A stretch of 64,000 nt of DNA from NCBI RefSeq assembly GCF_901542335.1, contig NZ_LR594036.1, positions 1,116,001 to 1,180,000 of the forward strand, given 5' to 3'. Below, in pieces: positions 20,769-31,790 of this stretch. Made by a program: the position numbers and the translations under genes. The DNA is from Streptococcus porcinus. Its GTDB lineage: Bacteria > Bacillota > Bacilli > Lactobacillales > Streptococcaceae. A model generated the notes under the pieces. It saw only the letters and a list, made by a program, of their open reading frames with translations. It had not been told where the DNA came from and did not search any database. How positions within the stretch are numbered: position 1 is the first letter of the stretch; each line of letters starts with the position of its first letter.

Positions 20769-22491
20769 CCCCTACCCCCTTTCCTTCTTGTCTAATATAC
20801 TGTTGATAATACCAACCACCCCGCTGGTAAAGATCATTTGGTTTTCCTTCCTCAATAATTTCTCCATCTTCTAAAACGATAACCCAATCAGCATGCTGGA
20901 TTGCCGATAAACGATGGCTAACAATAATACTTGTTTTTCCTTGCCTTTCACGTTGAATGTTAGTAATGATAGCAGCCTCAGTTCTAGCATCAACCGCTGA
21001 CAAAGAATCATCCAAAATCAGCAAATCAGGCTTCCCTAGAAAAGCTCTAGCTATAGCAATTCGCTGTTTCTGGCCACCAGAAATTGATAAGCCCCTTTCC
21101 CCAATCTCCGTTTCTAAGCCCTGCGATAGATGTGCTAAATCTTCACTAAAGGAAGCTGTTTCGATGGCTGCAAGAATATCTGATTCCTCTGCTCCGCTTT
21201 TCCCCATAGCAATATTTTGCCAAACAGTCTTTGAAAAGAGAATATGCTCTTGAGGCACGTAGCCAATGTGACTTTCCAATGCTTTACGCTTATAGTCTAA
21301 AATATCATGACCATTTATTTCAAAAAGCCCGTCACCTTTTGGATACTGACGCAAGAATTGTCGGACTAAACTCGTTTTACCTGAACCTGTTTTTCCGATA
21401 ATACCCAAGGTTTGACCTTGATTAAGGACAAGATTAAGCTTTTTCAGAGTATCTTGATTACTTTCTGGATACCTAAAAGAATAGTCTTTCAACCTAATAG
21501 TCTCAATCTTGGCTAAGGATTGGCTCCCATCTTCCTCCATATCATCGCTAGTTTCAATCACTTGGCTAAGTTTTGAAAACGAAGCATTACCTGTCTGAAA
21601 AACGAGGATAAAATCAGCCACCATACTGAAGGGCTCAATGAGAGAGACTAGATAGAGTTGCAAGGCCAGTACTTGACCAAGAGTGATAAGACCTTTTTGT
21701 AAAAAAGAAAGACCAGTAATTAAAACAAGAATCGTACTAAGTGCGAGCATAATAGTAAAAACAGGAAAATATAGGCCACGAATCGATGCAATCCGATTCC
21801 ATTTCTCAGCAATTGCTCTTATTTTTCTCTCAAACTCTTTAGCTAAAAAAACTTTTTTGCTATAAGCCCTCATAACACGAATGCCTTCTACGGTTTCTAG
21901 CACCTGATCACTTAAGTTTGAAATGGCTTCTCTGGCTTCTTCTACTAGTAATTCCTGTTTTTTCGTCATGAAGTAAGTCAAAAAAACACCAATGATAATC
22001 GGGAGCATGCCAATTAAAGTCATCTTCCAAGAAATGAAAAACATTGTGGGAATAATAAAAGCAAACATACCTCCAGTATATAAGATAATCATCAAACCGT
22101 AACCGATAAAATCCATCAAAGCTTCAACATCTGTCGAAAACCGTGTCATCATATCTCCAGAACGGAATTTATCATAATAAGGTGTCCGCATCAAAACCAA
22201 CTTTTTAAACGCTCTTTGCTGTAAATCACATTTGAAAGCTACTGCTTCTTGGAAGAGCTTGAGATGCCATAAGTATGCTGTGGCATATGACATAAAGGTA
22301 GCAATGATGAGAACAAGTATATGATTTTTTAAAGAGGCTTGACTAAGTTGATGATGACTCATGTGATCAACTAAACTTTGAACAACCTTAGTAGGAATAA
22401 TTAAGCTGGCATCATACACCAACAACGAAATGACTACTAGAAGATACATAGCTTTTTTAGTTTTTATGTGTTCTAAAATTAAAGCTAACAT
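20755..22491 (-). CDS. ABC exporter half-transporter 1 (BmrC/LmrC-like)
   Basis: A fused membrane-plus-ATPase half-transporter of 578 residues. Six spans occupy the first 300 residues, with SGDMMTRFSTDVEAL in the coupling region. The nucleotide-binding domain has IGKTGSGKTS (Walker A), SISGGQKQRIAIARA (signature), LLILDDSLSAVD and SHRLSAIQ. After the Walker B motif it has Asp rather than Glu (LLILDD), the degenerate site usual for one partner of a heterodimer. I start at the ATG at 22491, preceded by GGAGG; the open frame upstream runs through the attenuator and is not the start. Expected role is export of drugs or peptides together with the downstream half. Confidence 0.88.
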   Translation of the reverse strand: MLALILEHIKTKKAMYLLVVISLLVYDASLIIPTKVVQSLVDHMSHHQLSQASLKNHILVLIIATFMSYATAYLWHLKLFQEAVAFKCDLQQRAFKKLVLMRTPYYDKFRSGDMMTRFSTDVEALMDFIGYGLMIILYTGGMFAFIIPTMFFISWKMTLIGMLPIIIGVFLTYFMTKKQELLVEEAREAISNLSDQVLETVEGIRVMRAYSKKVFLAKEFERKIRAIAEKWNRIASIRGLYFPVFTIMLALSTILVLITGLSFLQKGLITLGQVLALQLYLVSLIEPFSMVADFILVFQTGNASFSKLSQVIETSDDMEEDGSQSLAKIETIRLKDYSFRYPESNQDTLKKLNLVLNQGQTLGIIGKTGSGKTSLVRQFLRQYPKGDGLFEINGHDILDYKRKALESHIGYVPQEHILFSKTVWQNIAMGKSGAEESDILAAIETASFSEDLAHLSQGLETEIGERGLSISGGQKQRIAIARAFLGKPDLLILDDSLSAVDARTEAAIITNIQRERQGKTSIIVSHRLSAIQHADWVIVLEDGEIIEEGKPNDLYQRGGWYYQQYIRQEGKGVGDVSL

Positions 22492-22530
22492 TTCGTCCTC
22501 CTTCTTTGCATAAATTAATTTTTGCATACA

Positions 22531-22570
22531 AAAAGCCCGCAGTAAGTCAACCTTTCTACCACGGGCTTTT
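22531..22570 (-). terminator. Attenuator terminator in the exporter 5' leader
   Basis: On the - strand AAAAGCCCG and CGGGCTTTT (22562-22570 and 22531-22539) form a 9-bp stem, with TTTTTG following, located about 40 bases before the exporter start. It sits inside the leader between the leader peptide and the exporter gene. Its 22-base loop carries TAGAAAGG, complementary to part of the leader ORF. Confidence 0.85.
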
Positions 22571-22601
22571 ACTATTAGGTGCATAACGACACCAAAGTAA
22601 G

Positions 22602-22664
22602 TTAATTTTGAAGGCTAGAAAGGAGAATATCAAAAAAAGCTTGATTTGTTTTAATAATTAACAT
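22602..22664 (-). CDS. 20-residue leader peptide of the ABC exporter operon
   Basis: ATG at 22664 with AAGGAG seven bases upstream; the product is MLIIKTNQAFFDILLSSLQN. The leader's ribosome-binding region (TTCTCCTTTCT on the + strand, 22670-22680) is perfectly complementary over 11 bases to a segment inside the ORF (22617-22627). That same segment can pair with the loop of the downstream terminator. This arrangement is that of a ribosome-mediated attenuator like BmrB-bmrCD in Bacillus subtilis. It was too short to be called a gene by length alone. Confidence 0.7.
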   Translation of the reverse strand: MLIIKTNQAFFDILLSSLQN

Positions 22665-22695
22665 GTTTGTTCTCCTTTCTTTTAATCTAACCATC

Positions 22696-22724
22696 ATACT
22701 ATCACAGATTAGCTCAGATAGCAA
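22696..22724 (-). promoter_or_regulatory. Promoter of the exporter leader
   Basis: On the - strand TTGCTA (22719-22724), a 17-base spacer ending TGA, and TAGTAT (22696-22701): an extended -10 promoter that places the transcription start shortly before the leader ribosome-binding site. Confidence 0.7.
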
Positions 22725-22919
22725 TAGCTAAAAATAAAAAGAATCGAACGTTTTTAATTATTTCTGTTAAATAATATGTTTTCTTAAAAATGTAAGCCTT
22801 TTATAAAATATATAATAGTATTTTATTCACTTTTTATGCAATACTTCTTGTTTTGTGCATTAAAAGATAGTAAACTATTTATGAAACATCATTTTATTCT
22901 TTAGGAGATCGGAATTTTT

Positions 22920-24974
22920 ATGAAAAAACATATTGTTTTAAAAAGCAGTGTTTTGAGTGTCCTTGCTGGTATGTCACTAGTCGTTTCAGCTGTTAGCGCT
23001 GATCAAGTTGATGTTCAAATTTTAGGGATTAATGACTTCCACGGAGCCATTGATCAAACTAGCACCGCTTATATGCCTGATGGTAAAATTTCAGGTGCTG
23101 GAACGGCTACTCAACTGGATGCTTATATGGATAAAGCTCAAGCTGATTTTGCCCAAACTAGTCCTAATGGAACTAGTTTTCGTGTTCAAGCTGGTGACAT
23201 GGTTGGAGCTAGCCCAGCAAACTCAGGATTACTCCAAGACGAACCAACTGTTCAGATTTTTAATGAAATGAATGTTGAATATGGCACCCTTGGTAACCAT
23301 GAATTCGATGAGGGCTTGGCTGAGTATAATCGTATTATGACTGGCACAGCTCCTGCTCCTGATTCGACTATTAATCAAATTACAAAAGACTACCCACATG
23401 TTCCTTCTAATCAAACGATTGTTATTTCAAATGTTGTTGATAAAAAGACTGGGGAGATTCCATATAATTGGAAACCTTATGCTATTAAATCCATTCCTAT
23501 TAACAATACTTCCGTAAAAGTCGGTATAATTGGCGTCGTTACTACTGAAATCCCCGATTTAGTCCTGAAACAGAATTACGAACAGTATGATTTTTTAGAC
23601 GAAGCTGAAACTATCGCTAAGTATGCTAAAGAATTAAGAACCCAGAACGTTAATGCTATTATGATTTTAGCCCACATCCCTGCAACTACAGGAAAAGATG
23701 GTCTAGTTGGTGATCAAATGGCTACCATTATCAATAAAGTTAACCAAATCTACCCTGATAACAGTATTGATATAGTCTTTACTGGACACAATCACGTGTA
23801 TGCAAACGGAACAATTGGTAATACTCGAATTGTTCAAGCTCTTGCTCAAGGAAAGGCCTATGCTGATGTCCGTGGTACTTTGGATACTGATACTCAGGAT
23901 TTCATCGCAGTACCTACTGGACAAGTTGTCGCTGTTGCTCCAGGTATTTTAACAGGAACGCCTGAAATCCAAGCAATTGTGAATAATGCCAATACCATCG
24001 TGGCTCGTGTAACTGAAACAAAAATTGGAACAGCTATAACAAATGCCAATATTTCAAGAGAGGTTAATAGCGATAAAGAATCAGCACTCGGTAACCTAAT
24101 TACAAAAGCACAATTAGCTATTGCCAGAGAATCATTCCCTACTGTAGACTTCGCCATTACAAACAATGGTGGGGTTCGTGCTGACTTAGTAGTTAATAGT
24201 GATCAATCAATCACTTGGGGCGCAGCTCAAGCTGTCCAACCCTTTGGAAATATCCTTCAAGTTGTCGAATTAACAGGACAAGAAATTTATGATGTCTTGA
24301 ATGAACAGTATGATGAAGGAGAAAAATATTTCCTTCAAATGTCAGGTCTTAGATACATCTATACTGATAGTGGCTCTGCTGATCCCTTAAATCCTTACAA
24401 AGTTGTGAAAGCCTATAAGACCAACGGTGAAGAAATTGACCCGAACGCAACCTACAAAGTGGTTATCAATGATTTCTTATATGGTGGAGGAGATGGTTTT
24501 AAAACATTTAAAAAAGGGAGATTGTTAGGAGCAATTAACCCTGATACTGAAGTATTCATTAAATATATTAAAGATTTAGAAGCTAGCAATCAAAAAGTTT
24601 CTGCCACTATCTCTGGAGTTAAAACCTATGCTACAGTTACTCTTGAAACATCTAAAAAGAAAGACTCATCAGGTATACATGATTTAGTTAATCGCGTTTA
24701 TCGTAATCGTGAGGGAAAAATCATTCAAACAGAGTTAGTTTCAGACCTATTCACACCAACTAGGGCTCCTGAAACAGCAACTACAAAAGTAAGAAGCCTA
24801 GCAAATAACAGTTACTCCTTAATGTATGCTAAATCTGAAAATCATATTCAAAATACTGATGTTAAGAAAAAATTACCTTTAACCGGAAGTAAGGAGCGAG
24901 GTTCACTTTTACTATCACTAGCAGGAGTTGCTACTCTTTTTGCGACTGCTTTAGCTAAGAAAAAAGAACACTAA
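22920..24974 (+). CDS. nudP: Cell-wall-anchored 5'-nucleotidase
   Basis: A 684-residue surface enzyme. Residues 1-27 are a signal peptide ending VSAVSA. The metallophosphoesterase domain shows ILGINDFHG, GNHEFDEG and FTGHNHVY (metal ligands Asp, His, Asn). The C-terminal substrate-binding domain has NNGGVRAD and NDFLYGGGDGF. The tail is LPLTG (652-656), a hydrophobic span and a basic KKK end, so sortase anchors it. Homologues (NudP of S. agalactiae, S5nA of S. pyogenes) dephosphorylate AMP and dAMP to adenosine and deoxyadenosine, which blunt host defences. It stands alone with a strong terminator. Confidence 0.93.
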   Translation: MKKHIVLKSSVLSVLAGMSLVVSAVSADQVDVQILGINDFHGAIDQTSTAYMPDGKISGAGTATQLDAYMDKAQADFAQTSPNGTSFRVQAGDMVGASPANSGLLQDEPTVQIFNEMNVEYGTLGNHEFDEGLAEYNRIMTGTAPAPDSTINQITKDYPHVPSNQTIVISNVVDKKTGEIPYNWKPYAIKSIPINNTSVKVGIIGVVTTEIPDLVLKQNYEQYDFLDEAETIAKYAKELRTQNVNAIMILAHIPATTGKDGLVGDQMATIINKVNQIYPDNSIDIVFTGHNHVYANGTIGNTRIVQALAQGKAYADVRGTLDTDTQDFIAVPTGQVVAVAPGILTGTPEIQAIVNNANTIVARVTETKIGTAITNANISREVNSDKESALGNLITKAQLAIARESFPTVDFAITNNGGVRADLVVNSDQSITWGAAQAVQPFGNILQVVELTGQEIYDVLNEQYDEGEKYFLQMSGLRYIYTDSGSADPLNPYKVVKAYKTNGEEIDPNATYKVVINDFLYGGGDGFKTFKKGRLLGAINPDTEVFIKYIKDLEASNQKVSATISGVKTYATVTLETSKKKDSSGIHDLVNRVYRNREGKIIQTELVSDLFTPTRAPETATTKVRSLANNSYSLMYAKSENHIQNTDVKKKLPLTGSKERGSLLLSLAGVATLFATALAKKKEH

Positions 24975-24980
24975 TTAATG

Positions 24981-25016
24981 AAAAGGACATACCTTAAGTT
25001 CAAGGTATGTCCTTTT
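24981..25016. terminator. Bidirectional terminator between the nucleotidase and deformylase genes
   Basis: AAAAGGACATACCTT (24981-24995) and AAGGTATGTCCTTTT (25002-25016) form a 15-bp stem with a 6-base loop and T-runs on both strands. The stem reaches the stop codon of the converging deformylase gene. Confidence 0.9.
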
Positions 25017-25425
25017 AGATTAAAATTCCATCTAGATGATCTAACTCATGTTGGCAAATTTGGGCAGCTAAACCATTCAAGCTTAAACTCTTCTTTCTCC
25101 AATTAAGGTCAAGATATTCCACTGTAATGTTTTGATAGCGTTTTGTTTTCTGATTTCCAGAAAGCGAGAGGCAAGATTCTTCAGTGATATATGAGTCGGA
25201 TTTTTTCACCAACTTTGGATTAAACATAACTAAGTCAACAAATCCCATTGAAATGATAATAATACGTTTAGACTCTCCAATCATATTAGCCGCCAAGCCC
25301 AAGCAATTCTCTCTATGAAAAGCTAAAGTGTCTTGTAAATCCTTACCTATGGGTAAATCCTCTTTTGTGGCTTGTTTTGAAACTTGTCGCAAAAAGAAAG
25401 GATCTTTCACAATTTGACGAATCAT
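25015..25425 (-). CDS. Peptide deformylase, short paralogue
   Basis: A 136-residue protein of the peptide deformylase family. Motif 3 QHELDHLDG (HExxH metal site) is intact. Motif 2 reads EESCLSLSG, keeping the metal-binding Cys but with an extra Glu-Ser instead of EGCLS. Motif 1 reads GLAANMIG where GxGxAAxQ is usual, so the conserved Gln is replaced by Asn. It is much shorter than the main streptococcal deformylase, which must be elsewhere. It may deformylate a subset of proteins or other formyl substrates; activity is uncertain. Confidence 0.82.
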   Translation of the reverse strand: MIRQIVKDPFFLRQVSKQATKEDLPIGKDLQDTLAFHRENCLGLAANMIGESKRIIIISMGFVDLVMFNPKLVKKSDSYITEESCLSLSGNQKTKRYQNITVEYLDLNWRKKSLSLNGLAAQICQHELDHLDGILI

Positions 25426-25509
25426 TTTACTTCTCCCTATACGATGAATTCTCTATATTATAGCAAAATCCTAGCAGGAAAAATAGTTATTTCCCAAGCC
25501 TTCTAATCA

Positions 25510-26877
<1,368 letters not shown>

Positions 26878-26904
26878 TTAGCAATTGTTTATAAGTTAGT
26901 AAAT

Positions 26905-26933
26905 ATTATAAATTTTCTGAATATTTCTGTCAA
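26905..26933 (-). promoter_or_regulatory. gdhA promoter
   Basis: TTGACA (26928-26933) and TATAAT (26905-26910) on the - strand with a 17-base spacer, a consensus sigma-A promoter. Confidence 0.85.
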
Positions 26934-26986
26934 GTTTTTACTATAAAAATGAGATAGTTCCTAACAAACAATAGCTCTGTCAAAAG

Positions 26987-27036
26987 AAAAGATTGAAGAA
27001 AAAGTCCATTTTGGACAATTTTCTTCAATCTTTTTT
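26987..27036. terminator. Long hairpin, probable terminator for the cca/ABC-F transcript
   Basis: AAAAGATTGAAGAAAA (26987-27002) pairs with TTTTCTTCAATCTTTT (27019-27034), with an inner GTCCA-TTT-TGGAC stem. T-runs occur on both sides. One arm resembles the terminal repeat of the IS element at 42494, see findings. Confidence 0.6.
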
Positions 27037-27154
27037 CGTTATTATGAAAATCAAAAACTCTCAGAAACATTGGAATATCAACATCCCTAAGAATTTAATA
27101 TTTTTCCATTTTACGCAAGTCTACTCAAATATTTTTAGGAGTTTGTCTACGTTC

Positions 27155-27180
27155 TGAGAAGTGCCTATAGGCACTTCTCA
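27155..27180. repeat. Perfect 26-base palindrome
   Basis: TGAGAAGTGCC-TATA-GGCACTTCTCA is its own reverse complement. There is no T-run directly after it on either strand. It may be an operator, an RNA stem-loop or a remnant of a mobile element. Confidence 0.6.
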
Positions 27181-27250
27181 AGCCATTTGTAAACAATCTA
27201 CCCTCATCACGGAAGAATGATGGCTGAATTGATTAAATCTTATGATTAGA

Positions 27251-29122
27251 CTAGTTTTCCAATTCACTCAAATAATCATAGCGTTCATATTTTTCTAAGA
27301 GTTCTTGATTCAATTGATCCAGTTTCGTTTGGTAGTCCGATAACTTGCCATAATCAGAACCTACCGTTAACATGTCACTTTCAATACACGCAATCTTTTT
27401 CTCAATTTGGGTAATATCATCTTCAATAGTAGCCCACTCTTGTTTTTCCTTATATGACATACGTTTCTTATCTGCTACCTCTTTGGCTATCATTTTAGGT
27501 AGTTTCTTAACTTTTAAAAGCATTTTTTCATTTTGAAAAGCTTTTTCATCTAGATAATCACTGTAATTTCCATAAAAGACCTGAATTTCCCCATTTTCAA
27601 AAGAAAGAATCTTAGTAGCTACTTTATCCAAGAAATAGCGGTCATGACTAACAGTAATAACTGGACCAGCAAAATGATTTAAAAATTGTTCTAAAACAGT
27701 CAAAGTTGCAATGTCTAAATCATTTGTCGGCTCATCTAAGAGAAGAACATTTGGTTTTTCAATCAATATTTTCAAAAGATAAAGACGTTTTTTCTCTCCG
27801 CCTGATAATTTGCCGATAATACTACCGTGTGTTGATCTAGGAAAAAGAAACTGCTCTAAGAGTTCGCTAATGCTGGTCGTACCAACACTTGTCTTTACCT
27901 CATCAGCAACCTCTTGCAAATATGTTATAAGGCGTTTATTTTCATCCATACCTTGAATTTGCTGTGAGAAATAGCCAATACGGACGGTTTCTCCGATATC
28001 TACTTTGCCAGAATGAGGCTTGAGATCTCCATTAATGAGATGGAGTAGTGTCGTTTTACCAACACCATTATCGCCTACAATCCCAATACGGTCTTTGTTC
28101 TGAATAATTAAACTAAAATCATTGATTAAAGGGAATTTCTTGTTATAACCAAATGAAACATTTTCAAAGTGAATGACTTTTTTCCCAATCCGACTGGTTT
28201 CAAAAGCCATTTCCAATGATTCATTTGATACCGAATTCGAAACATCCTCTTTCAACTCATTAAAGCGATTAATGCGAGCTTGTTGTTTAGTAGCACGAGC
28301 TTGTGGTTGCGTCCGCATCCAAGATAATTCTTGTTTATACAACTGTTTTTTCTTATGTAAGTTAGCTGCATCGCGTTCATCTTGTTCAGCTTTAAGGCGG
28401 ACATAGTCTTGATAATTACCTTGATATTCTTGTAATTTTGCATTATCTAATTCGAAAATTCGCGTAGCCAAATGATCTAGAAAATAGCGATCGTGGGTAA
28501 TAAATAACACCGTTTTTTTCGATGATTTGAGGTAATTGGTTAGCCAAGCTATAGTATCTATATCCAGATGGTTCGTTGGCTCATCCAACAGTAAGAGATC
28601 TGCTGCTCCTAGCAATACCTGAGCCAATTGAACACGACGTTTCATCCCTCCTGATAATTGACCGACTTTTTGTTCTAAGTCTGAAATCCCCAACTTAGAA
28701 AGAACTGTTTTGACTTCACTTTCAATGGACCACGCATCAAGCCGATCCATCTCAGCCATAATTTTCTCTAATTCTTTTTGATTAGCTTCTGAATAACTTG
28801 ACATCAGACGTTCATACTGTCCTATCAAAACCATTTCAGGCAAATCTGTCGATAACACTGTCTCTAAAACACTATCATCGTCCTTAAATTCAGGATCCTG
28901 AGTCAAGTAGGCAATTTTATAATCATTAGGCTTCAAAAAAGGAGATAAATCACCATCGTAACCAATTTTTCCAGCGATAACATCTAATAAAGTTGTTTTA
29001 CCTGTTCCATTAACACCAATAATTCCAATTCGATCATAATCATGTATGAGAAAAGAAATATCCCGAAAAACAGTCTTATCTCCAACTGTTTTGCTTAATT
29101 TTTCAACTAAAAAATCACTCAT
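27251..29122 (-). CDS. ABC-F family ATPase (Uup/YdiF-like)
   Basis: A 623-residue soluble protein with two ATP-binding cassettes and no membrane spans. Walker A motifs GVNGTGKTT and GDNGVGKTT, signatures QLSGGMKRR and KLSGGEKKR, and Walker [12 protein letters not shown] and [11 protein letters not shown] are visible. The inter-domain linker ([20 protein letters not shown]) and a C-terminal coiled coil fit the Uup branch. ABC-F proteins act on the ribosome in translation quality control or antibiotic protection. It overlaps the end of cca by eight bases. Confidence 0.9.
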   Translation of the reverse strand: MSDFLVEKLSKTVGDKTVFRDISFLIHDYDRIGIIGVNGTGKTTLLDVIAGKIGYDGDLSPFLKPNDYKIAYLTQDPEFKDDDSVLETVLSTDLPEMVLIGQYERLMSSYSEANQKELEKIMAEMDRLDAWSIESEVKTVLSKLGISDLEQKVGQLSGGMKRRVQLAQVLLGAADLLLLDEPTNHLDIDTIAWLTNYLKSSKKTVLFITHDRYFLDHLATRIFELDNAKLQEYQGNYQDYVRLKAEQDERDAANLHKKKQLYKQELSWMRTQPQARATKQQARINRFNELKEDVSNSVSNESLEMAFETSRIGKKVIHFENVSFGYNKKFPLINDFSLIIQNKDRIGIVGDNGVGKTTLLHLINGDLKPHSGKVDIGETVRIGYFSQQIQGMDENKRLITYLQEVADEVKTSVGTTSISELLEQFLFPRSTHGSIIGKLSGGEKKRLYLLKILIEKPNVLLLDEPTNDLDIATLTVLEQFLNHFAGPVITVSHDRYFLDKVATKILSFENGEIQVFYGNYSDYLDEKAFQNEKMLLKVKKLPKMIAKEVADKKRMSYKEKQEWATIEDDITQIEKKIACIESDMLTVGSDYGKLSDYQTKLDQLNQELLEKYERYDYLSELEN

Positions 29123-30326
29123 TCCTTAACTCCTCAATAATATATTCACGAATAGTTGGAAGATCATTAATCAACTGCCCACGAACAATCGCTTCTTCGA
29201 TATGATTAAGAGTTTTACCTAGTTCTGGTCCAGCGGACATTCCTAATTCCTGCATTAGATAGCGACCGTTGATTACTATTTCATGCTTATCATGAATCGC
29301 TAATGCTTCATCCAAATCTTGAATTCTGGAAAAATTCACCTCTAAAGCCTGGGCTTGACGGAGCTCTTCACAAAGAATGGCGATTTCCTTGCCGTAGCTG
29401 TACAAAGACCACTTATCTAGCTCTTGCTTCTGACGAAGCCGATATAGACTGACAATCTGATCCACCTTCTTTTGAAACTCATTTGATGTTTTCCATTTTT
29501 TAAGAAAAGCTTTGCTATTAGAAATATCCAGACTTACAATCAGACTTGCCCAAGCTTGGGCACTCTCAGTGAAGTTAAAAGTAGTTTGCAAATTGCTCAT
29601 CATCATTTGCAGGTTGATCTTTTGACCTGCTAGGTCCGGTAAAAATTGGTAAGCTTGCGCATTAACTAATAACTCCAACCCACACCGCCAGTGCTTGGAC
29701 ATCAGCAACTTATCAAATTCAATAAAGATTCTTTCAACAGAAATCTTTGTTAATAAGTGAGCTTGTTCAGCCATCGCACAGAAGGTCGTTTCTTCAACGG
29801 TAAAATCCAAAGTTGCTGCAAAGCGGAATCCTCGCATGATTCGAAGAGCATCTTCTTCAAAACGATCTTGGGCTTTTCCAACCGCTCGTAAGCGCCTAGC
29901 TTTTAAATCATCAAGTCCATTAAACTTATCAATAATTTCACCATCTTCATCTAAAGCTAAAGCATTAACTGTGAAATCACGACGCTTCAGATCTTCTTCC
30001 AAAGATCGGACAAAGGAAACCTGACTAGGTCTACGGTAATCAACATAGACATCCTCTGTTCGAAAAGTGGTGATTTCATATTCACCCCCTCCTTCCAAAA
30101 CAAGAACGGTTCCGTGCTCAACACCTAAGTCTACAGTTCTTGTGAAAATTGCCTTAGTCTCCTCTGGATATGAACTAGTAGCTATATCCACATCATGAAT
30201 TGGACGATTTAAAAGGACATCACGTACACTTCCGCCCACAAAATAAGCCTCATAGCCCGCTTCTTTAATTTTCTTTAATATTGGTAAAGCCTTCTGAAAT
30301 TCAGAAGGCAACGTTATTAATTTCAT
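29115..30326 (-). CDS. cca: CCA tRNA nucleotidyltransferase
   Basis: A class II CCA-adding enzyme of 403 residues. The catalytic [19 protein letters not shown] contains the two metal-binding Asp residues; RRDFTVNAL and [16 protein letters not shown] are the next conserved motifs. It adds or repairs the 3'-CCA of tRNAs. I start at MKLITLP (30326); ten further residues upstream are open but have no better ribosome-binding site. It is co-transcribed with the ABC-F gene. Confidence 0.95.
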   Translation of the reverse strand: MKLITLPSEFQKALPILKKIKEAGYEAYFVGGSVRDVLLNRPIHDVDIATSSYPEETKAIFTRTVDLGVEHGTVLVLEGGGEYEITTFRTEDVYVDYRRPSQVSFVRSLEEDLKRRDFTVNALALDEDGEIIDKFNGLDDLKARRLRAVGKAQDRFEEDALRIMRGFRFAATLDFTVEETTFCAMAEQAHLLTKISVERIFIEFDKLLMSKHWRCGLELLVNAQAYQFLPDLAGQKINLQMMMSNLQTTFNFTESAQAWASLIVSLDISNSKAFLKKWKTSNEFQKKVDQIVSLYRLRQKQELDKWSLYSYGKEIAILCEELRQAQALEVNFSRIQDLDEALAIHDKHEIVINGRYLMQELGMSAGPELGKTLNHIEEAIVRGQLINDLPTIREYIIEELRNE

Positions 30327-30490
30327 AATAATTTCTCTAATCCATAAGTCAGTCACTTACAACTAATAACTGAATTGTTTTCTAGGGTTACACCTTTTTG
30401 AGTAAAATAAGAAAATATTTGATAAATTTAGTCACTTGATAGTCTATATACAGTCATAAAGACTTTCGTCTCCATACATGTAGTAAGTCC

Positions 30491-31342
30491 TTATTTAATA
30501 ATTGGTGAATAACCAACTGCTACTGCATTTGTTCCAAGATGTGCTCCAACTACTGAGCTGAAGTCTGCTTCATAGAAGTTATCTGGCAAACCACTCTCAA
30601 TTAACATACTCTTTAAAGTGATAGCTTTTTCTTGGCCATTAGCATTTATGATGGAAAACTCAAACTCCCCTTCTTTAGCGGTTTCGTTTAACAACTCAAC
30701 CAAACGCTTCATAGCTTTCTTTTCTGTCCTAATCTTTTCAAAAACAACTATCTTACCTTCATCGTTAAAACGAAGTATTGGTTTTATACTTAATAGGCTA
30801 CCTAATAAAGCTGAGCCATTGGATAAACGTCCACCTTTAACTAAATGATTAAGGTCATCAACCAAAATATAGGCTGAAGTGCCTTCAATTTTTGCATACA
30901 ATTTCTTAAGAATAGTATCAAAGTCGTCACCTTTTTGACACCAACTTAAAATAGCTGAAATCATATTTCCTGTTGGTACCGACGCGATTTTACTATCTGG
31001 GAAAGCCACTGTTAAATCAGGATGTTCTTCAACTAAGAACTGAATATTTTGCCAAAATCCTGAGATACCCCCAGCAAGAAACAAACCAATGACATGCGTA
31101 TAACCTGTTACGGATAAATCTGTTAACAGTTCATCTAATTCTGTCAGTGAAGGTTGACTAGTTTTAGGTAATTCTGAACTATTAGCCATTTTTTGATAAA
31201 ACTCATCTAAACTAAGATTTAAGCCCTCATAATAGGTTTCATTATCAAAAATAACTGGAATGTTCAAGACATATATGTCTTTATGATTTTTCACTTCTTC
31301 TGGTATGGCTGTCGTATTATCTGTAACAATTGCTAATTTCAT
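30491..31342 (-). CDS. DegV-family fatty-acid-binding protein
   Basis: A 283-residue DegV protein. The N-terminal IVTDNTTAIP matches the DegV opening, TSQPSLTE is the conserved lipid-headgroup Ser/Thr segment, and the second domain ends with VVGAHLGTNAVAVGY. Members bind fatty acids and, as FakB subunits, present them to the FakA kinase. It starts one base from the stop of the DUF1149 gene, so the two are translationally coupled. Confidence 0.9.
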   Translation of the reverse strand: MKLAIVTDNTTAIPEEVKNHKDIYVLNIPVIFDNETYYEGLNLSLDEFYQKMANSSELPKTSQPSLTELDELLTDLSVTGYTHVIGLFLAGGISGFWQNIQFLVEEHPDLTVAFPDSKIASVPTGNMISAILSWCQKGDDFDTILKKLYAKIEGTSAYILVDDLNHLVKGGRLSNGSALLGSLLSIKPILRFNDEGKIVVFEKIRTEKKAMKRLVELLNETAKEGEFEFSIINANGQEKAITLKSMLIESGLPDNFYEADFSSVVGAHLGTNAVAVGYSPIIK

Positions 31343-31722
31343 TAACTCTTAAACTCCAAATTAATTCCCGGTCTATCTAAAGCGATTTCCGTGACTTCAT
31401 AGGTCAAGCGTTGAACCATATCTAACAATGGTTCTGCAAGATACTCAACTTCATCTTGTTTGAATTCGCTTGGTTGATTAATCAAACGGTCAACAATACG
31501 TACCATTTGAGAGATAACTCCCCCAATAACGAACTCATCTTTTACAATCAAAAATTGTAGAACTGAAACAATTACCGTTTCATTTTTGTCTTCATCTTTA
31601 TCAAGTAATTGAAAGGTTACTTCAAAATTAGTTTCGGGAGTTCCATTTTCTTTCTCCCATTCCAAATTTCTTGCATCATAATGATATTGATTAACAAATT
31701 CTTTTTCTCTAATGACTTGCAT
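31342..31722 (-). CDS. DUF1149-like protein (SecB-type fold inferred)
   Basis: A 126-residue acidic soluble protein. The composition and the pattern of beta-rich N-terminus then a C-terminal helix (MVRIVDRLINQPSEF...) match the streptococcal DUF1149 family as I remember it. No catalytic motif is visible. It precedes degV with touching stop and start. Confidence 0.6.
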   Translation of the reverse strand: MQVIREKEFVNQYHYDARNLEWEKENGTPETNFEVTFQLLDKDEDKNETVIVSVLQFLIVKDEFVIGGVISQMVRIVDRLINQPSEFKQDEVEYLAEPLLDMVQRLTYEVTEIALDRPGINLEFKS

Positions 31723-31790
31723 TTTCTGTTCTCCTTGATGACGATATGACTCATTATAGCATAGTTTCTCAGAATATTAAAGTAGGCTCA

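Noticed and set aside
22492..22584. In-frame N-terminal extension of the first exporter half beginning MHLIVKARG
   Set aside because: It runs through the attenuator terminator, has no ribosome-binding site, and the ATG at 22491 has GGAGG and gives the normal family N-terminus.
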